64,000 nucleotides of DNA from Dyella sp. ASV21 (GCF_016428975.1 NZ_JAELTT010000014.1:1-64000); one strand, 5' to 3'; shown: positions 51,531 to 61,710, counted from the stretch's first letter. The notes: generated from the sequence alone by a model not told the origin. A program made the numbers and translations.

Positions 51531-53045
51531 GTGTTTAAGAATTATTTCTCGCAAGGTCTGTTTGGACGCGACCTGCTTGGCTCGATCGTCGTGTTCCTCG
51601 TGGCGTTGCCCTTATGCATGGGCATCGCCATTGCCTCGGGCATGCCGCCCGCCGCGGGCCTTATCACCGGCATCATCGGTGGCATCGTGGTGGGTGCGGT
51701 GGCCGGCTCGCCGTTGCAGGTCAGCGGCCCGGCGGCTGGCCTCGCCGTGCTGGTGTTCGAACTGGTTCGCGAGCATGGCGTCATAGCGCTGGGTCCGGTG
51801 GTGCTGCTCGCGGGCTTGATCCAGATCGTCGCCGGTCTGTGCAAGGTGGGTGTGTGGTTCCGCATGTGTTCGCCGGCCGTGGTGGCCGGCATGTTGTCGG
51901 GCATCGGCGTATTGATCGTCGCCTCGCAGCTGCATGTGCTGATCGACGCGGTGCCCAAGGCGCGTGGTCTGGAGAACTTCGCCGCATTGCCGGGCGCCGT
52001 GATCGATGCGGTTCAGGGTGAGGCGGGCAGCCTCGTCGCTCTGGGCGTGGGTGTGGCGACCATCGCGATCATGCTGGGCTGGGAAAAGCTGCGTCCGGCC
52101 AAGCTGCGTTTCGTGCCGGGTGCGCTGCTGGCCGTGATTTCGGTGACGGCGGTGGTGCAGGTGATGGATCTGGCGGTGAAGAAGGTGGACGTGCCGTCCA
52201 ACCTGATGTCCGCCATCGCCATGCCGACCTGGACCAGCATGGCCGGCCTGCTTGAACCGTCGTTGCTGATCGCGGCGTTGACCTTCGCCTTTATTGCCAG
52301 CGCGGAAACGCTGTTGTCGGCCGCTGCGGTGGATCGCATGCACGACGGTGTACGCACCAAATACGACCGCGAACTCACCGCGCAGGGCGTGGGCAATGTG
52401 TTGTGCGGCTTGCTGGGTGCCTTGCCGATGACCGGCGTGATCGTGCGTAGCGCGGCCAATGTGCAGGCGGGTTCGGCCACGCGCATGGCGACCATCATGC
52501 ACGGTGCATGGATTCTCGTGTTCGCGTTGCTGCTGCCATGGTTGATGCGTATGACGCCAGTGGCGTGTCTGGCCGGCATCCTGGTGTTTACCGGCGTGAA
52601 GATGGTGAACTTCAAGCAGGTGAAGGCGCTGGCGCAGTTCGGCAAGGGCACGGCGTGGATCTATGTGGGCACCACCGTGGCCATCGTTGCCACCGATCTG
52701 CTGGCTGGCGTATTGGTGGGCTTCGCGTTGTCGCTGTTCCGCCTGGCCTTGCATTCCTCGCGCCTGAAGGTGGGCCTGGAGAATCACGACGAACCGGGCA
52801 TGGCGTTACTGCGTCTGGAAGGTTCGGCCACGTTCCTGCGCGTGCCGTCGGTGGCACGCACGCTGGAGCGCGTGCCGCCCAACACGCGCCTGCAGTTGGT
52901 GGTGGATCGTCTTCATCACGTCGATCAGGCTTGTCTGGAATTGCTGCGCGAATGGGGTCGCAACGCCTCTGCGCGCGGCTGCGAGCTGGTCGTGGACTGG
53001 CACCAGCTCAACCAGCGAGTCGAAGGCGTGCGACGGGCGGCATAG
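51531..53045 (+). CDS. SulP-family anion (probably bicarbonate) transporter
   Basis: The 504-residue protein starts at a GTG and has about 10-12 membrane helices with SulP motifs (GMPPAAGLITGIIGGIVVGAVAGSPLQVSGPAAGLAVLV, ASAETLLSAAAVDRMHDG, DRELTAQGVGNVLCGLLGALPMTGVIVRSAANVQAGSATR), ending in a short STAS-like domain (~415-504). SulP proteins move sulfate or bicarbonate, mostly coupled to Na+ or H+. The adjacent carbonic anhydrase favours bicarbonate. Confidence 0.9.
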   Translation: MFKNYFSQGLFGRDLLGSIVVFLVALPLCMGIAIASGMPPAAGLITGIIGGIVVGAVAGSPLQVSGPAAGLAVLVFELVREHGVIALGPVVLLAGLIQIVAGLCKVGVWFRMCSPAVVAGMLSGIGVLIVASQLHVLIDAVPKARGLENFAALPGAVIDAVQGEAGSLVALGVGVATIAIMLGWEKLRPAKLRFVPGALLAVISVTAVVQVMDLAVKKVDVPSNLMSAIAMPTWTSMAGLLEPSLLIAALTFAFIASAETLLSAAAVDRMHDGVRTKYDRELTAQGVGNVLCGLLGALPMTGVIVRSAANVQAGSATRMATIMHGAWILVFALLLPWLMRMTPVACLAGILVFTGVKMVNFKQVKALAQFGKGTAWIYVGTTVAIVATDLLAGVLVGFALSLFRLALHSSRLKVGLENHDEPGMALLRLEGSATFLRVPSVARTLERVPPNTRLQLVVDRLHHVDQACLELLREWGRNASARGCELVVDWHQLNQRVEGVRRAA

Positions 53046-53060
53046 GGTCGCTCGTCATCA

Positions 53061-53103
53061 AAGAGCCTGCGCGCTGCCCCCTTCCCCTCGCGGGCAGGCT
53101 CTT
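53061..53103. terminator. Hairpin between SulP and the efflux outer membrane gene
   Basis: AAGAGCCTGC (53061-53070) and GCAGGCTCTT (53094-53103) form a 10-bp stem with a long loop between convergent genes. T-tracts are weak, so it is a probable but not certain terminator. Confidence 0.6.
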
Positions 53104-53141
53104 GGAACCCGGGCGGACAAGACGGAGGTAGGACCGTCGCG

Positions 53142-54626
53142 TCAGCGGGCCCGGGACATGCTGTCGGTCGCCGCCATGTCGGCGGCCGGCAGCTGGGCGG
53201 TATCCCAACCGCCGCCCAGGGCGCGGATGAGATCCACGCTCGCCTGCAGTCGTCGTGTACGCACTTGTTCGGCGCTGCGTTCCGCTTGCAGTGCCGCCGT
53301 TTGCGCACTGACCACATCCAGGTAATTCACCGCGCCCTCGCGATAGCGATTGTTGGCGATGGTTTGCGAATCGCGCGCCGCGCTGGCGGCGTCGTCTTCC
53401 TCGTGCGCTTCCCTGCCCAGTTGCTGCAGCAAGGTCAGGTTGTCCTCCACCTGCTGGAACGCGCCCAGCACGATTTCCTTGTATTGCCCGGCCGCGGCAT
53501 CCAGGTTCGCTTGCGCCGCCTGCACCTTGGCGTGGCGCAAGCCACCATCGAACAGGGTCATCGCCAGCTCCGGGCCTAGTGCCCAATAGCGATTGCCTGC
53601 GGTGAGCAAACTGCCCATGCCGGTGTCCTGCCAGCCCAGCGCCGCCGAAAGGCTCAGGCGCGGAAAGAACGCCGCGCGTGCCACGCCTATGTCTGCGTTG
53701 GCCGCAAACACGCGTCGCTCGGCTGCGGCGATATCCGGGCGTCGCTGCAACAGTAGGGACGGCACGCCCAGTGGAATGGCCGGCACGCTCATCGGCGTCA
53801 TGTCCGTGGGCAGCGAGAAGCGCGACGCGCTGACGCCGACCAGGCTGGCGATGGCGTGCACGGTGAGCGCGCGTTGTGCTTCTACTTCCGACACCTGCGC
53901 CATCGCATCGGATAGCTGCGTCTTGGCGCGGCTGACATCCAGCCCGGAGGCGATGCCGCCCTGGAAACGACGTTCGGTGAGATCCAGTCCCTGCTGGTAG
54001 GCGTCAAGCGTGTCCGTGAGGATGCGGTCTTGCACGTCATAGCCGCGCAAGCGAATGTAGAGATCCGCCAATTGCGATTCGAGGCTCAGCTTGACCGAGG
54101 CCAGATCGGCGGCCGATGCCGCCGCATCCGCCTTGCCGGCAGCGACTTCGTTGCGCACACGCCCCCAAAGATCCAACTCGTACGATGCGCCCAGGCCCAC
54201 CGTATCGGCGCTGTACTCGTTGGGCTGGTTGCTGCCGCGCAACGGGCGATTGTTCGACTGGCGGTTGCGCAGATCGCTGGCGTCCACGCCAAGGTGTGGG
54301 TAGAGATCCGAGCGCAGCTCGCCAACGACGGCACGCGCCGCGTCATAGCGCGCCAGTGCGACGGAGAGGCTGGGATTGTCGTTGTCCAGTTGCTGCTCGA
54401 GCCGATCGAGCTGACTGTCGCCGTACACCGACCACCAGTTGCCGCGCGAGGCGGTATCGGTGGGATGCGCGGGGGACCATAGGCCATCGGCGCTCTGCCC
54501 GGCATAGGCAGCGGGCAGGGGACCGATCTGCGGTTTCTGGTAGACCGGTGCCAGTGAGCAGGCTGGCAAGAGGCACACGAGCGCCAGTGGCAGCACGAGG
54601 CGCATCAGGGCAAGGGGCTGCTTCAT
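53142..54626 (-). CDS. Outer membrane efflux lipoprotein (OprM/NodT family)
   Basis: The 494-residue protein has a lipoprotein signal with LLPACSLAPVY (lipid-modified Cys23), then two outer membrane efflux repeats (YDAARAVVGELRSDLYPHLG, FPRLSLSAALGWQD, ANNRYREGAVNYLDVVSAQTA). It forms the exit duct of a tripartite efflux pump. It is the last gene of the RND operon and starts four bases after the adaptor stop. Confidence 0.93.
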   Translation of the reverse strand: MKQPLALMRLVLPLALVCLLPACSLAPVYQKPQIGPLPAAYAGQSADGLWSPAHPTDTASRGNWWSVYGDSQLDRLEQQLDNDNPSLSVALARYDAARAVVGELRSDLYPHLGVDASDLRNRQSNNRPLRGSNQPNEYSADTVGLGASYELDLWGRVRNEVAAGKADAAASAADLASVKLSLESQLADLYIRLRGYDVQDRILTDTLDAYQQGLDLTERRFQGGIASGLDVSRAKTQLSDAMAQVSEVEAQRALTVHAIASLVGVSASRFSLPTDMTPMSVPAIPLGVPSLLLQRRPDIAAAERRVFAANADIGVARAAFFPRLSLSAALGWQDTGMGSLLTAGNRYWALGPELAMTLFDGGLRHAKVQAAQANLDAAAGQYKEIVLGAFQQVEDNLTLLQQLGREAHEEDDAASAARDSQTIANNRYREGAVNYLDVVSAQTAALQAERSAEQVRTRRLQASVDLIRALGGGWDTAQLPAADMAATDSMSRAR

Positions 54627-54630
54627 GGCG

Positions 54631-55818
54631 TCACTCCGCCTTGGGTTTGTCGGTGGTGTCAGCGTCCGCCTTGGCCACCTGCACGCGATCGCCTTGCATC
54701 AGCGAGTCGGAAGGGTGGTTGATGATGCGATCGCCCGGCTGCAGGCCTTGATCGATCTGCAAGCGATCACCCAGATCCAGTGCGATATGCACATCGCGCA
54801 GCTGCACCTTGCCGTCCGTGCCGAGCACGGCCACCTGCGGACCCTGTGCGCGGAATATCAGCACGGTGGCAGGTACCGTCGTGGTGCGGCTGTTGGCCGC
54901 CATCGGCAGATGGACTTCGGCATAAGCACCAGGCAGCAGTGCCCCCTGGGGGTTGTCTACCTCGAACTGCGCCAGCAGCGCACCCGACGCCTGGTTCACC
55001 GCGCCGGAGTTGCCGATCAGGCGGCCGGTGAAATGCTCGCCGGGATGATCGGGCACATCGAGCTGCACGCTCATGCCGGGTCGAATGGCGTCGGCATAGC
55101 CTTGCGGCACCTCCACGTAAAGACGCATGCGGCTGGTATCGGAGATGGTGAACAAGGCCGGTGAGTTCTCGCTGTTGGCGCTGATCAGGTCGCCGATATC
55201 GGTATTGCGCGCGGTCACGGTGCCGGCGAACGGTACGGTGATGTGTTTGAACGCTTCCAGCGCGGCGATGCGGTCCACATCGGCCTGCGCGGCGAGCACA
55301 TTGGCCTGGGTGGCTTCCGCTTCACCCGCCTTTTCATCGGCTTCCTGTTTGGAAACGGAGTTGGAGGCGAGCAAGTTCTTCCAGCGCTTGTCGGTGAGCG
55401 TGGCCAGTCGCGCGTTGGCCTTGGCACGCGCCAGCCCGGCCTTGGCCTGTTCGAACTGCTGGTCCAGCTCGGGCGTGTCGATCTCCGCCAGCGTGTCGCC
55501 GGCAGCGACCTGGCTGCCGATGTCGCGATGCCAGCTTTTGAGATAGCCGCTGACGCGCGCATGGATGGGCGCGCTGATCCAGGCGTCCAGATGGCCGGGC
55601 AAGGTCATGGCCTGCTGGCCCGCCGCGCTCTGCGCCGCGACCAGTTGCACGCTCGGCACCACCTGCGCGTCAGTCCACTTCACCACGCGGTGGTAGTCGT
55701 AAGCGCGCACGGAAATCCCCTCGATGGTGGCAAGTACGGCTAGCCCCAAGCCCATGCGTACGGCGCGACCGAGTTTGGGTGGGCGCGACGGCGTCGCGGC
55801 GGGTGCATCATGCGACAT
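54631..55818 (-). CDS. RND periplasmic adaptor (HlyD/MFP family)
   Basis: The 395-residue protein has an N-terminal membrane anchor (MGLGLAVLATIEGISV), a biotinyl-lipoyl-like segment (PGHLDAWISAPIHARVSGYLKSWHRDIGSQVAAGDTLAEIDTPELDQQ), an alpha hairpin and beta-barrel and membrane-proximal domains. It links the pump at 55808-59041 to the OprM-type channel. The start at 55818 (MSHDAPAATPSRP) overlaps the pump gene by 11 bases; the longer frame is not supported. Confidence 0.92.
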   Translation of the reverse strand: MSHDAPAATPSRPPKLGRAVRMGLGLAVLATIEGISVRAYDYHRVVKWTDAQVVPSVQLVAAQSAAGQQAMTLPGHLDAWISAPIHARVSGYLKSWHRDIGSQVAAGDTLAEIDTPELDQQFEQAKAGLARAKANARLATLTDKRWKNLLASNSVSKQEADEKAGEAEATQANVLAAQADVDRIAALEAFKHITVPFAGTVTARNTDIGDLISANSENSPALFTISDTSRMRLYVEVPQGYADAIRPGMSVQLDVPDHPGEHFTGRLIGNSGAVNQASGALLAQFEVDNPQGALLPGAYAEVHLPMAANSRTTTVPATVLIFRAQGPQVAVLGTDGKVQLRDVHIALDLGDRLQIDQGLQPGDRIINHPSDSLMQGDRVQVAKADADTTDKPKAE

Positions 55819-58800
55819 GGGCGGGTTCTCCAGGCAGGGATTCGGATGCCGGTTGCTCACGGCCGTGCACCATGCTGAAGATCACCGGCACGAACAACAG
55901 GGTGGCGAAAGTGGCGAACAGCAGGCCGCCGATAACGGCGCGGCCGAGCGGTGAGTTCTGTTCCTGGCTCAGTGCCATCGGCAGCATGCCGATGATCATC
56001 GCCAGTGCGGTCATGCAGACCGGACGAAAACGGGTAAAGCCGGCTTCCAGCGCTGCCTTCATGGCGTCGCCATGCTCGGCAAGGCGTTCGCGGCAGAAGC
56101 TCACCACCAGGATGGAGTTGGCCGTTGCCACGCCCATGCACATGATGGCGCCGGTAAGCGCGGGCACCGACAGCGTGGTGTGCGAGAGAAACAGCATCCA
56201 CACGATGCCGGCCAGGGCGGCAGGCAATGCCGTGATGATCACGAACGGATCGAGCCAGGACTGGAAGTTCACCACGATCAACAGATAGATCAGGACGATG
56301 GCGCCGACCAGGCCAAAGACCAGGCCACCAAAGGCTTCGTTCATGGTGTTCACCTGCCCGTGCAGACTTACCACGGTGCCCTTGGGGCGGTTGGCGGCCG
56401 CGTGATCCAGCACGTTCTGCACATCGGCTGCCACCGCGCCCAGATCGCGATCCTGCACGGCGGCATAGATGTCGAACGAGGGCATGATGTTGTAGTGGCT
56501 CACCACCGCGGCACTCGGCACGCGAGTGAACGTGGCCAGGCCGCCCAGCACCTGGCTTGCGCCCTTGCCGGCCGGTGTCACCGGCAGGCTGGCGATGTCG
56601 GCCATGCTGTCCATGCGGTATTGCGGTGTAGCGGCGACGATGGGGTAGGACACGCCGTTCTTGGGGTTCAGCCAGAACGCCGGCGATACCTGCGAGCTGC
56701 CGGCCAGCGAAGCGACCATGCTGTTGGTGACGTCGCGTTCGGTCACACCCAGTTCGTCGGCGCGTGTGCGATTCACCTTTACGTTGAGCTGCGGATAACT
56801 GGTGCTCTGCTGCAGGCGCACGTCGGCAATGCCCGGCACGTCGCGAAGACGCTTCATGATCTCCATGGCGTACGCCTCGTTGGCGTGCAGATCGCGGCCG
56901 GCAATGGAGACGTCCAGCGGCGCGGGCGCACCGAAGTTGAGGATCTGCGAGCTCATGTCCGCCGGTAGAAAGGCGAACTGCGTGCCGGGAAACTCGCGCG
57001 GCAACAATGCGCGCAGCCGTTTCACGTAGTCGGCGGTCGGGGCGTGGTTCTCCTTCAGCACGATCTGGATATCGCCATCCTGCGGGCCGATCGTGCCGCT
57101 GGCGTTATAGACCATGTTCACGCCGCTGAGCGGCAGCCCGATGTTGTCGATCACCGTGTCCAGCTCATTGGGCGGGATCACGCGACGGACGGCCGCTTCG
57201 ATGTGGTCGAACTCGGCGGCGGTTTCCTCCACGCGCGTTCCCATCGGTGCACGCACATGCAACGCAATGGCACCGGCATCCACGTCGGGAAAGAAGTCGC
57301 GGCCCAGCAGGGGCAGCAGCGCGAACGAGGCCAGCACGAAGGCGAGGAAGCCAAGCACGAAACGGCGGCGATGACCGAGCGCAACCGTGAGCGTGGCATG
57401 GTAGGTGTCACGTACCTGCGCAAAGCGATGTTCGAAGCGTTGCTGGAAGGCCACCAGTGCGGCCAGCACGCGGCTGCGGGGACGCGGCGGCGGCTGATCG
57501 CCTTCGTGGTGATTGATGTATGCATCTTCCGGGTGATCGCCCGGGCCGGCTTCCGTGTGGTGCGGCTTGAGCAGGTACATTGCCAGTGTCGGTACCAGCG
57601 TGCGCGAGAGCAGGAACGAAGACGCCATGGCGAAGATCACCGCCAGCGCCATCGGGCGGAACAGAAAGCCGGCGATGCCGTCGAGCATGAACATCGGCAC
57701 GAACACAATGCAGATGCACAGTAGCGACACAAAGGCCGGCGTCACGATCTGCCTGGCGCCGTCCATGATGGCCGTGTGTACGCTTTTACCCTGCTCCAGA
57801 TGCCAGTTGATGTTCTCGATGGTGACGGTGGCATCGTCGACCAGAATGCCCACCGCCAGCGCCAGGCCGCCCAGCGTCATCACGTTGAGGGTTTGGCCGG
57901 TGGCCGAAAGCAGGGCGATGGCGGAGAGGATCGCCAGCGGGATGGACACCGCGATAATCACGGTGGAACGCCAGCTGCCCAGGAACACCAGGATCATCAC
58001 CGAGGTGAGCAGTGCGGCGATGATGCCTTCACGCGCCACCGAGGTAATCGCTTCGCGCACGAAGGTGGACTGGTCGTTCAAAAGCTTTACGTGCAATGAG
58101 TCGGGTAGCGATTCTTTCACCAGCGGCAGCAGGTGCTTGATGCCGGCCACCACCGCCAGGGTGGATGCATCGCCTACCTTGAGCGCGGGCATCAATACGG
58201 CACGGCTGCCGTCCACGCGCACTACGTTGGTCTGCGGGGCGGCGCCATCGCGCACATGGGCGACGTCGCCCAGCGTGATGGTGGCGCCGTGCACGGTCTT
58301 TACGGGCAGCTGATTGAGTTCATCAACGGCTTCCGGACTGTTGTTGAGCTGCACGTGGTACTCGTACGTGCCGATCTTGGCCGTACCCACCGGGATGATC
58401 TGGTTCTGCTCGGCGAGCGCATTGCTCACGTCCTGCGCGGAGAGGCCATTGGCGGCGAGGGCACGCGGGTCCAGATCCAGGGTGACCTGTCGTGCCGCGC
58501 CGCCATACGGCGTGGGTACGGCGACGCCCGGCACTGAGGTGAGCATGGGGCGCATCACGTTCAGACCCTGGTCGAGGATCTTGGATTCGGACAACTGCTT
58601 GCTCGACAGCGCCATCTGCAGGATCGGCACGGTGGAGGCGTTGTAGTTGAGAATCAGCGGCGGCGTGATACCTGGCGGCATCTGCTTGAGCACGGTCTGC
58701 GAGATCGAGGTGACCTGGGCCGTGGCGGTACGGATATCCACGCCGGGCTGGAAGAAGATCTTCACGATGCCCATGCCCGGCAGCGATTGCGATTCGATGT

Positions 58801-59041
58801 GCTCGATGTTGTTCACCGAGGTGCTGAGCTGGCGCTCGTAGTAGTAGACAACGCGGCCGGACATCTGGTCGGGGGGCAGGCCGTTATAGCTCCACACCAC
58901 GCTGATTACCGGGATACCGATGTTGGGAAAGATATCGGTGGGCGTGCGCACGGCCGCCAATGGGCCGGCAATCAGGATGAGCACCGCCAGCACGATGAAC
59001 GTGAGCGGTCGCGAGAGGGCGATTCGAACCAGACCAAGCAT
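55808..59041 (-). CDS. RND efflux transporter, inner membrane pump
   Basis: The 1077-residue pump starts MLGLVRIALSRPLTFIVLAV. It has the paired proton-relay acids in GILVDDATVTIENI, two large periplasmic loops and about 12 helices. Motifs such as PTDIFPNIGIPVISVVW, LLALVFLGSWR-type segments and GIVWMLFLSHTTLSVPALTGAIMC place it in the RND superfamily. Between helices (near residues 510-550) it has a His/Asp/Glu-rich cytoplasmic loop (HHTEAGPGDHPEDAYINHHEGDQ), longer than usual. The export substrate is not predictable. The frame to 59299 is not coding before 59041. Confidence 0.93.
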   Translation of the reverse strand: MLGLVRIALSRPLTFIVLAVLILIAGPLAAVRTPTDIFPNIGIPVISVVWSYNGLPPDQMSGRVVYYYERQLSTSVNNIEHIESQSLPGMGIVKIFFQPGVDIRTATAQVTSISQTVLKQMPPGITPPLILNYNASTVPILQMALSSKQLSESKILDQGLNVMRPMLTSVPGVAVPTPYGGAARQVTLDLDPRALAANGLSAQDVSNALAEQNQIIPVGTAKIGTYEYHVQLNNSPEAVDELNQLPVKTVHGATITLGDVAHVRDGAAPQTNVVRVDGSRAVLMPALKVGDASTLAVVAGIKHLLPLVKESLPDSLHVKLLNDQSTFVREAITSVAREGIIAALLTSVMILVFLGSWRSTVIIAVSIPLAILSAIALLSATGQTLNVMTLGGLALAVGILVDDATVTIENINWHLEQGKSVHTAIMDGARQIVTPAFVSLLCICIVFVPMFMLDGIAGFLFRPMALAVIFAMASSFLLSRTLVPTLAMYLLKPHHTEAGPGDHPEDAYINHHEGDQPPPRPRSRVLAALVAFQQRFEHRFAQVRDTYHATLTVALGHRRRFVLGFLAFVLASFALLPLLGRDFFPDVDAGAIALHVRAPMGTRVEETAAEFDHIEAAVRRVIPPNELDTVIDNIGLPLSGVNMVYNASGTIGPQDGDIQIVLKENHAPTADYVKRLRALLPREFPGTQFAFLPADMSSQILNFGAPAPLDVSIAGRDLHANEAYAMEIMKRLRDVPGIADVRLQQSTSYPQLNVKVNRTRADELGVTERDVTNSMVASLAGSSQVSPAFWLNPKNGVSYPIVAATPQYRMDSMADIASLPVTPAGKGASQVLGGLATFTRVPSAAVVSHYNIMPSFDIYAAVQDRDLGAVAADVQNVLDHAAANRPKGTVVSLHGQVNTMNEAFGGLVFGLVGAIVLIYLLIVVNFQSWLDPFVIITALPAALAGIVWMLFLSHTTLSVPALTGAIMCMGVATANSILVVSFCRERLAEHGDAMKAALEAGFTRFRPVCMTALAMIIGMLPMALSQEQNSPLGRAVIGGLLFATFATLLFVPVIFSMVHGREQPASESLPGEPAHVA

Positions 59042-59432
59042 GGGCGTTCCAGCGATACATCGGCGCGCAACGGCGCCAAGGCGCGACGGCGATACCGTCG
59101 TCGCGAGGCCATCGGGGGTTACGCGAAGCGACCGGGGGGGCCGGAACCGTGCGCCAGGCAGCGGCGGGTGGTCATGGGGTGGCTCAAGGCGTGGGCAGTG
59201 GCCCGATGGAGCCATCATGGCAACACAATCTTGTGGAAACCTTTTGGATGGCTGAAAGGAAGCTGGCTGGGCTTTCCATGGGATTTCCGGAAAAACCACG
59301 ACGCTGGATCGCGGCTTTCGCCGAGCTGGCGCGCTGGGGATCGAGGGCGTTCCTGGGCCTCAGGGACGTCATCCCGGCAAAAGCCGGGATCGAGTGCCTT
59401 TCGCACTCAACCACCGCCACAGCGGCCGGATG
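59042..59432. other. Spacer between the RND operon and the sensor kinase
   Basis: The 391 bases hold no convincing gene. They carry a REP-like element (59367-59398) and probably the promoter of the RND operon on the minus strand, which I could not locate with confidence. Confidence 0.5.
59367..59398. repeat. REP-like palindrome, CGTCATCCCGGCAAAAGCCG type
   Basis: ATCCCGGC-AAAA-GCCGGGAT is a perfect 8-bp stem flanked by CGTC and CGAG. It matches the weaker copy at 17136-17167 and is a common proteobacterial intergenic repeat. Confidence 0.75.
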
Positions 59433-60833
59433 TCAGTGCGCCTGCGCTGCCATGCGAATACGCACCAGCAAGCCACGGCCCAAGGGCGACTCCAGCAGCT
59501 CAATGGAGGCATCGTGCAATTCGATGGCGCGTTGAACGATGCTCAAGCCCAGGCCATAGCCGCGTGTGGCGCTTTCCACTTCGCGGTGAAAGCGTTGGAA
59601 CACCGCCTGGCGGCGGTCTGTGGGAATGCCTGGGCCGTTGTCGCAGATATCGATGACCGCCTGCCCAGCCTCGCGGCGGATCGCCACGTCCACCTGACCC
59701 TCCGCCTCGGTGTAACGCAGGGCGTTCTCGATCAGGTTGCGGAACATGGCCGTGAGCGCCACCTCGTGACCGAGCACATGCAGCGGTTGGTCATCGTGAT
59801 TGAGGCTGACTGCGATGTCCTTTTCTACGATCAATGGCGCCAGCTCCTCGATCACCTCGGTGGCGATGCGTGCCAAGTCCAGGGGCGTGCGCTGCTGGGA
59901 AGCGGCGCCCGCTTCCAGTCGGGCCATCGCCAGAATCTGCTCGATGCGGCGCCCAAGTCGCGCCATGCTTTGTTGGGCATGGCGCACGGTGAATTCCACC
60001 TCGGCCGGATCGTCCGCGATCATGGCGCTTTCCAGGTGGATCATGGTCGCCGCCAGCGGTGTGCGCAGCTCGTGGGCCACGTCGGTGGCGAACCGATGTT
60101 CGCGGTCGAGCGCGTCCTCCAGCCGTTCCAATTGCTGGTTGAGCGCTACGATCAATGGCTTGATTTCGCAGGGCGCCACCTCCGCCGGCATCGGCGTGCG
60201 GCTGCCGGGCGTACGCTTATCGAGCAGTTCGGTCAGCAGCGAGACCGGGCGCAACCCGCGCTTTACGGCGAGGCTGACCAGCAAGGCCAGTAGCGGCAAT
60301 CCGATCAGCAAGGGAAGCGTGTGCTCGATCACCAGGCCGCGGGCGATGTCCTGGCGATTGTCCGAACGCTCACCGATGCGGATCACCAGGTTGGCGCGAT
60401 TCTGCAGGGTGAAGGTGCGCCAGCGGCGTCCCTCGTGCTGGATATCGCGAAAGCCGCGCTCGTCGGACGTCGGAGTGGGAAGGTCCGCGAGGTTGGAGGT
60501 GGCCGCGATCAGTTCGCCATGCGGATCGTAGGCTTGAAAACCCACTTCCGGTTCGTAGTTGTGTGGATGCACCGATACCACCACGCCGTGATGTCGCGCG
60601 TCGCCGCTCTGGGCGACATCGGGCAGGTCCGCATCGCGCATGGGGATCTGGCCGTGTGCGATCAGGGTGCCCAGGGTGCGTCCGGCCTGCGCGAGGCGTC
60701 CATCCAGCAATTCGTTCATTTCGCGCAGCTCACGCCGGTAGCTGATCCAGCCGAGCGGAATCAGCACCACGATCATCACCGCGATGATCAGCCAGGTCAG
60801 GCGGGTGCGTAGCGAGGCGGGGTGCGCGCTCAT
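59433..60833 (-). CDS. QseC-like sensor histidine kinase
   Basis: The 466-residue protein has two membrane helices (about 12-31 and 172-192) around a periplasmic sensor. The HisKA box HRFATDVAHELRTPLAATM has phospho-acceptor His254. The N-box NLIENALRYTEA, the G1 box ICDNGPGIP and G2 GYGLGLSIVQRA complete an intact ATPase. It shares four bases with the regulator gene ahead of it. It is the likely partner of the regulator at 60830 and a candidate regulator of the downstream RND operon. Confidence 0.93.
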   Translation of the reverse strand: MSAHPASLRTRLTWLIIAVMIVVLIPLGWISYRRELREMNELLDGRLAQAGRTLGTLIAHGQIPMRDADLPDVAQSGDARHHGVVVSVHPHNYEPEVGFQAYDPHGELIAATSNLADLPTPTSDERGFRDIQHEGRRWRTFTLQNRANLVIRIGERSDNRQDIARGLVIEHTLPLLIGLPLLALLVSLAVKRGLRPVSLLTELLDKRTPGSRTPMPAEVAPCEIKPLIVALNQQLERLEDALDREHRFATDVAHELRTPLAATMIHLESAMIADDPAEVEFTVRHAQQSMARLGRRIEQILAMARLEAGAASQQRTPLDLARIATEVIEELAPLIVEKDIAVSLNHDDQPLHVLGHEVALTAMFRNLIENALRYTEAEGQVDVAIRREAGQAVIDICDNGPGIPTDRRQAVFQRFHREVESATRGYGLGLSIVQRAIELHDASIELLESPLGRGLLVRIRMAAQAH

Positions 60834-61495
60834 TGGGGCTCGCGCGGAATCATGTAGCCAATGCCGCGTACGGTGTGGATCACCTCGGGGCTCAGTTTGC
60901 GGCGTAGCCAGTGCACCTGCACTTCGATCGCATTGCGCTCGACGAGCGTATCCAGGCCGTAGACGGAGTTCTCCAGTGCTTCGCGGCGTACGATGCGACC
61001 GGCGCGCTCCATCAGCACGCGCAGCAAGGCGAATTCGCGGCGGGTCAGGCTGACGCGTTCGCCGCGAAACTCCACTTCGGCTGTGGCTAGGTTGAGACGC
61101 AGGCCCCCCACTTCCACCAGGTTGTCGGCCAGGCCCTGCGTGCGTCGGGTGAGCGAGCGGATGCGTGCGGCCAACTCGCCCAAATGGAACGGCTTGACCA
61201 GATAGTCGTCAGCACCCAGATCCAGGCCGCGTATGCGCATTTCCAGGGCATCGCGCGCAGTCATCACCAGTACCGGCGTCTTGACCCCGGCGCGGCGGGC
61301 TTCGGCCAGCACTTCCAGGCCATCCTTGCCAGGCAGGCCCAGGTCGAGCAGCACCAGGTCCACCGGGTCGCCACGCAAGGCTTCGGTGGCCTCGCGGCCG
61401 TCGCGCAGCCAGGTTACGGCATAGGATTGGTGCTCCAGCGCATGCTTGATGGCTGCGCCCAGTTCGGCATCGTCCTCGACCAGCAGAATATGCAT
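60830..61495 (-). CDS. OmpR/QseB-type response regulator
   Basis: The 221-residue protein has a receiver domain (MHILLVEDDAELGAAIKHAL) with phospho-Asp51 in LVLLDLGLPGKDG and the conserved Lys in VKPF, followed by a winged-helix DNA-binding domain (LTRREFALLRVLMERAGRIVRREALENSVYG, VEVQVHWLRRKL). It lies in a receiver-kinase pair (ATGA overlap) upstream of the RND operon. Confidence 0.95.
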   Translation of the reverse strand: MHILLVEDDAELGAAIKHALEHQSYAVTWLRDGREATEALRGDPVDLVLLDLGLPGKDGLEVLAEARRAGVKTPVLVMTARDALEMRIRGLDLGADDYLVKPFHLGELAARIRSLTRRTQGLADNLVEVGGLRLNLATAEVEFRGERVSLTRREFALLRVLMERAGRIVRREALENSVYGLDTLVERNAIEVQVHWLRRKLSPEVIHTVRGIGYMIPREPQ

Positions 61496-61674
61496 GCCCT
61501 ACCACCCGTATCGGCCTTGCGGAGGGGCGGCGGTTGCCGTTGCCCTGCGCCATGATCCGGCCTGTTCCTTTTGTGGATCTTTTGCCCGGGGCGACGCCAT
61601 GTCGCACGGCGTCACGTTGGCGCGTGAGATGCGTGCCGTCAATGGTCGCGTGGTGAGCGGGTGCAGGCGAGCTT

Positions 61675-61710
61675 AAAAAAGCATGACGGCGACTCTGGGC
61701 CGCCGTCATG
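61675..61710 (-). terminator. Terminator of the 101-residue exported protein
   Basis: CATGACGGCG (61682-61691) and CGCCGTCATG (61701-61710) form a 10-bp stem, with a run of six T on the minus strand beyond it (A-tract at 61675-61680). Confidence 0.9.
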
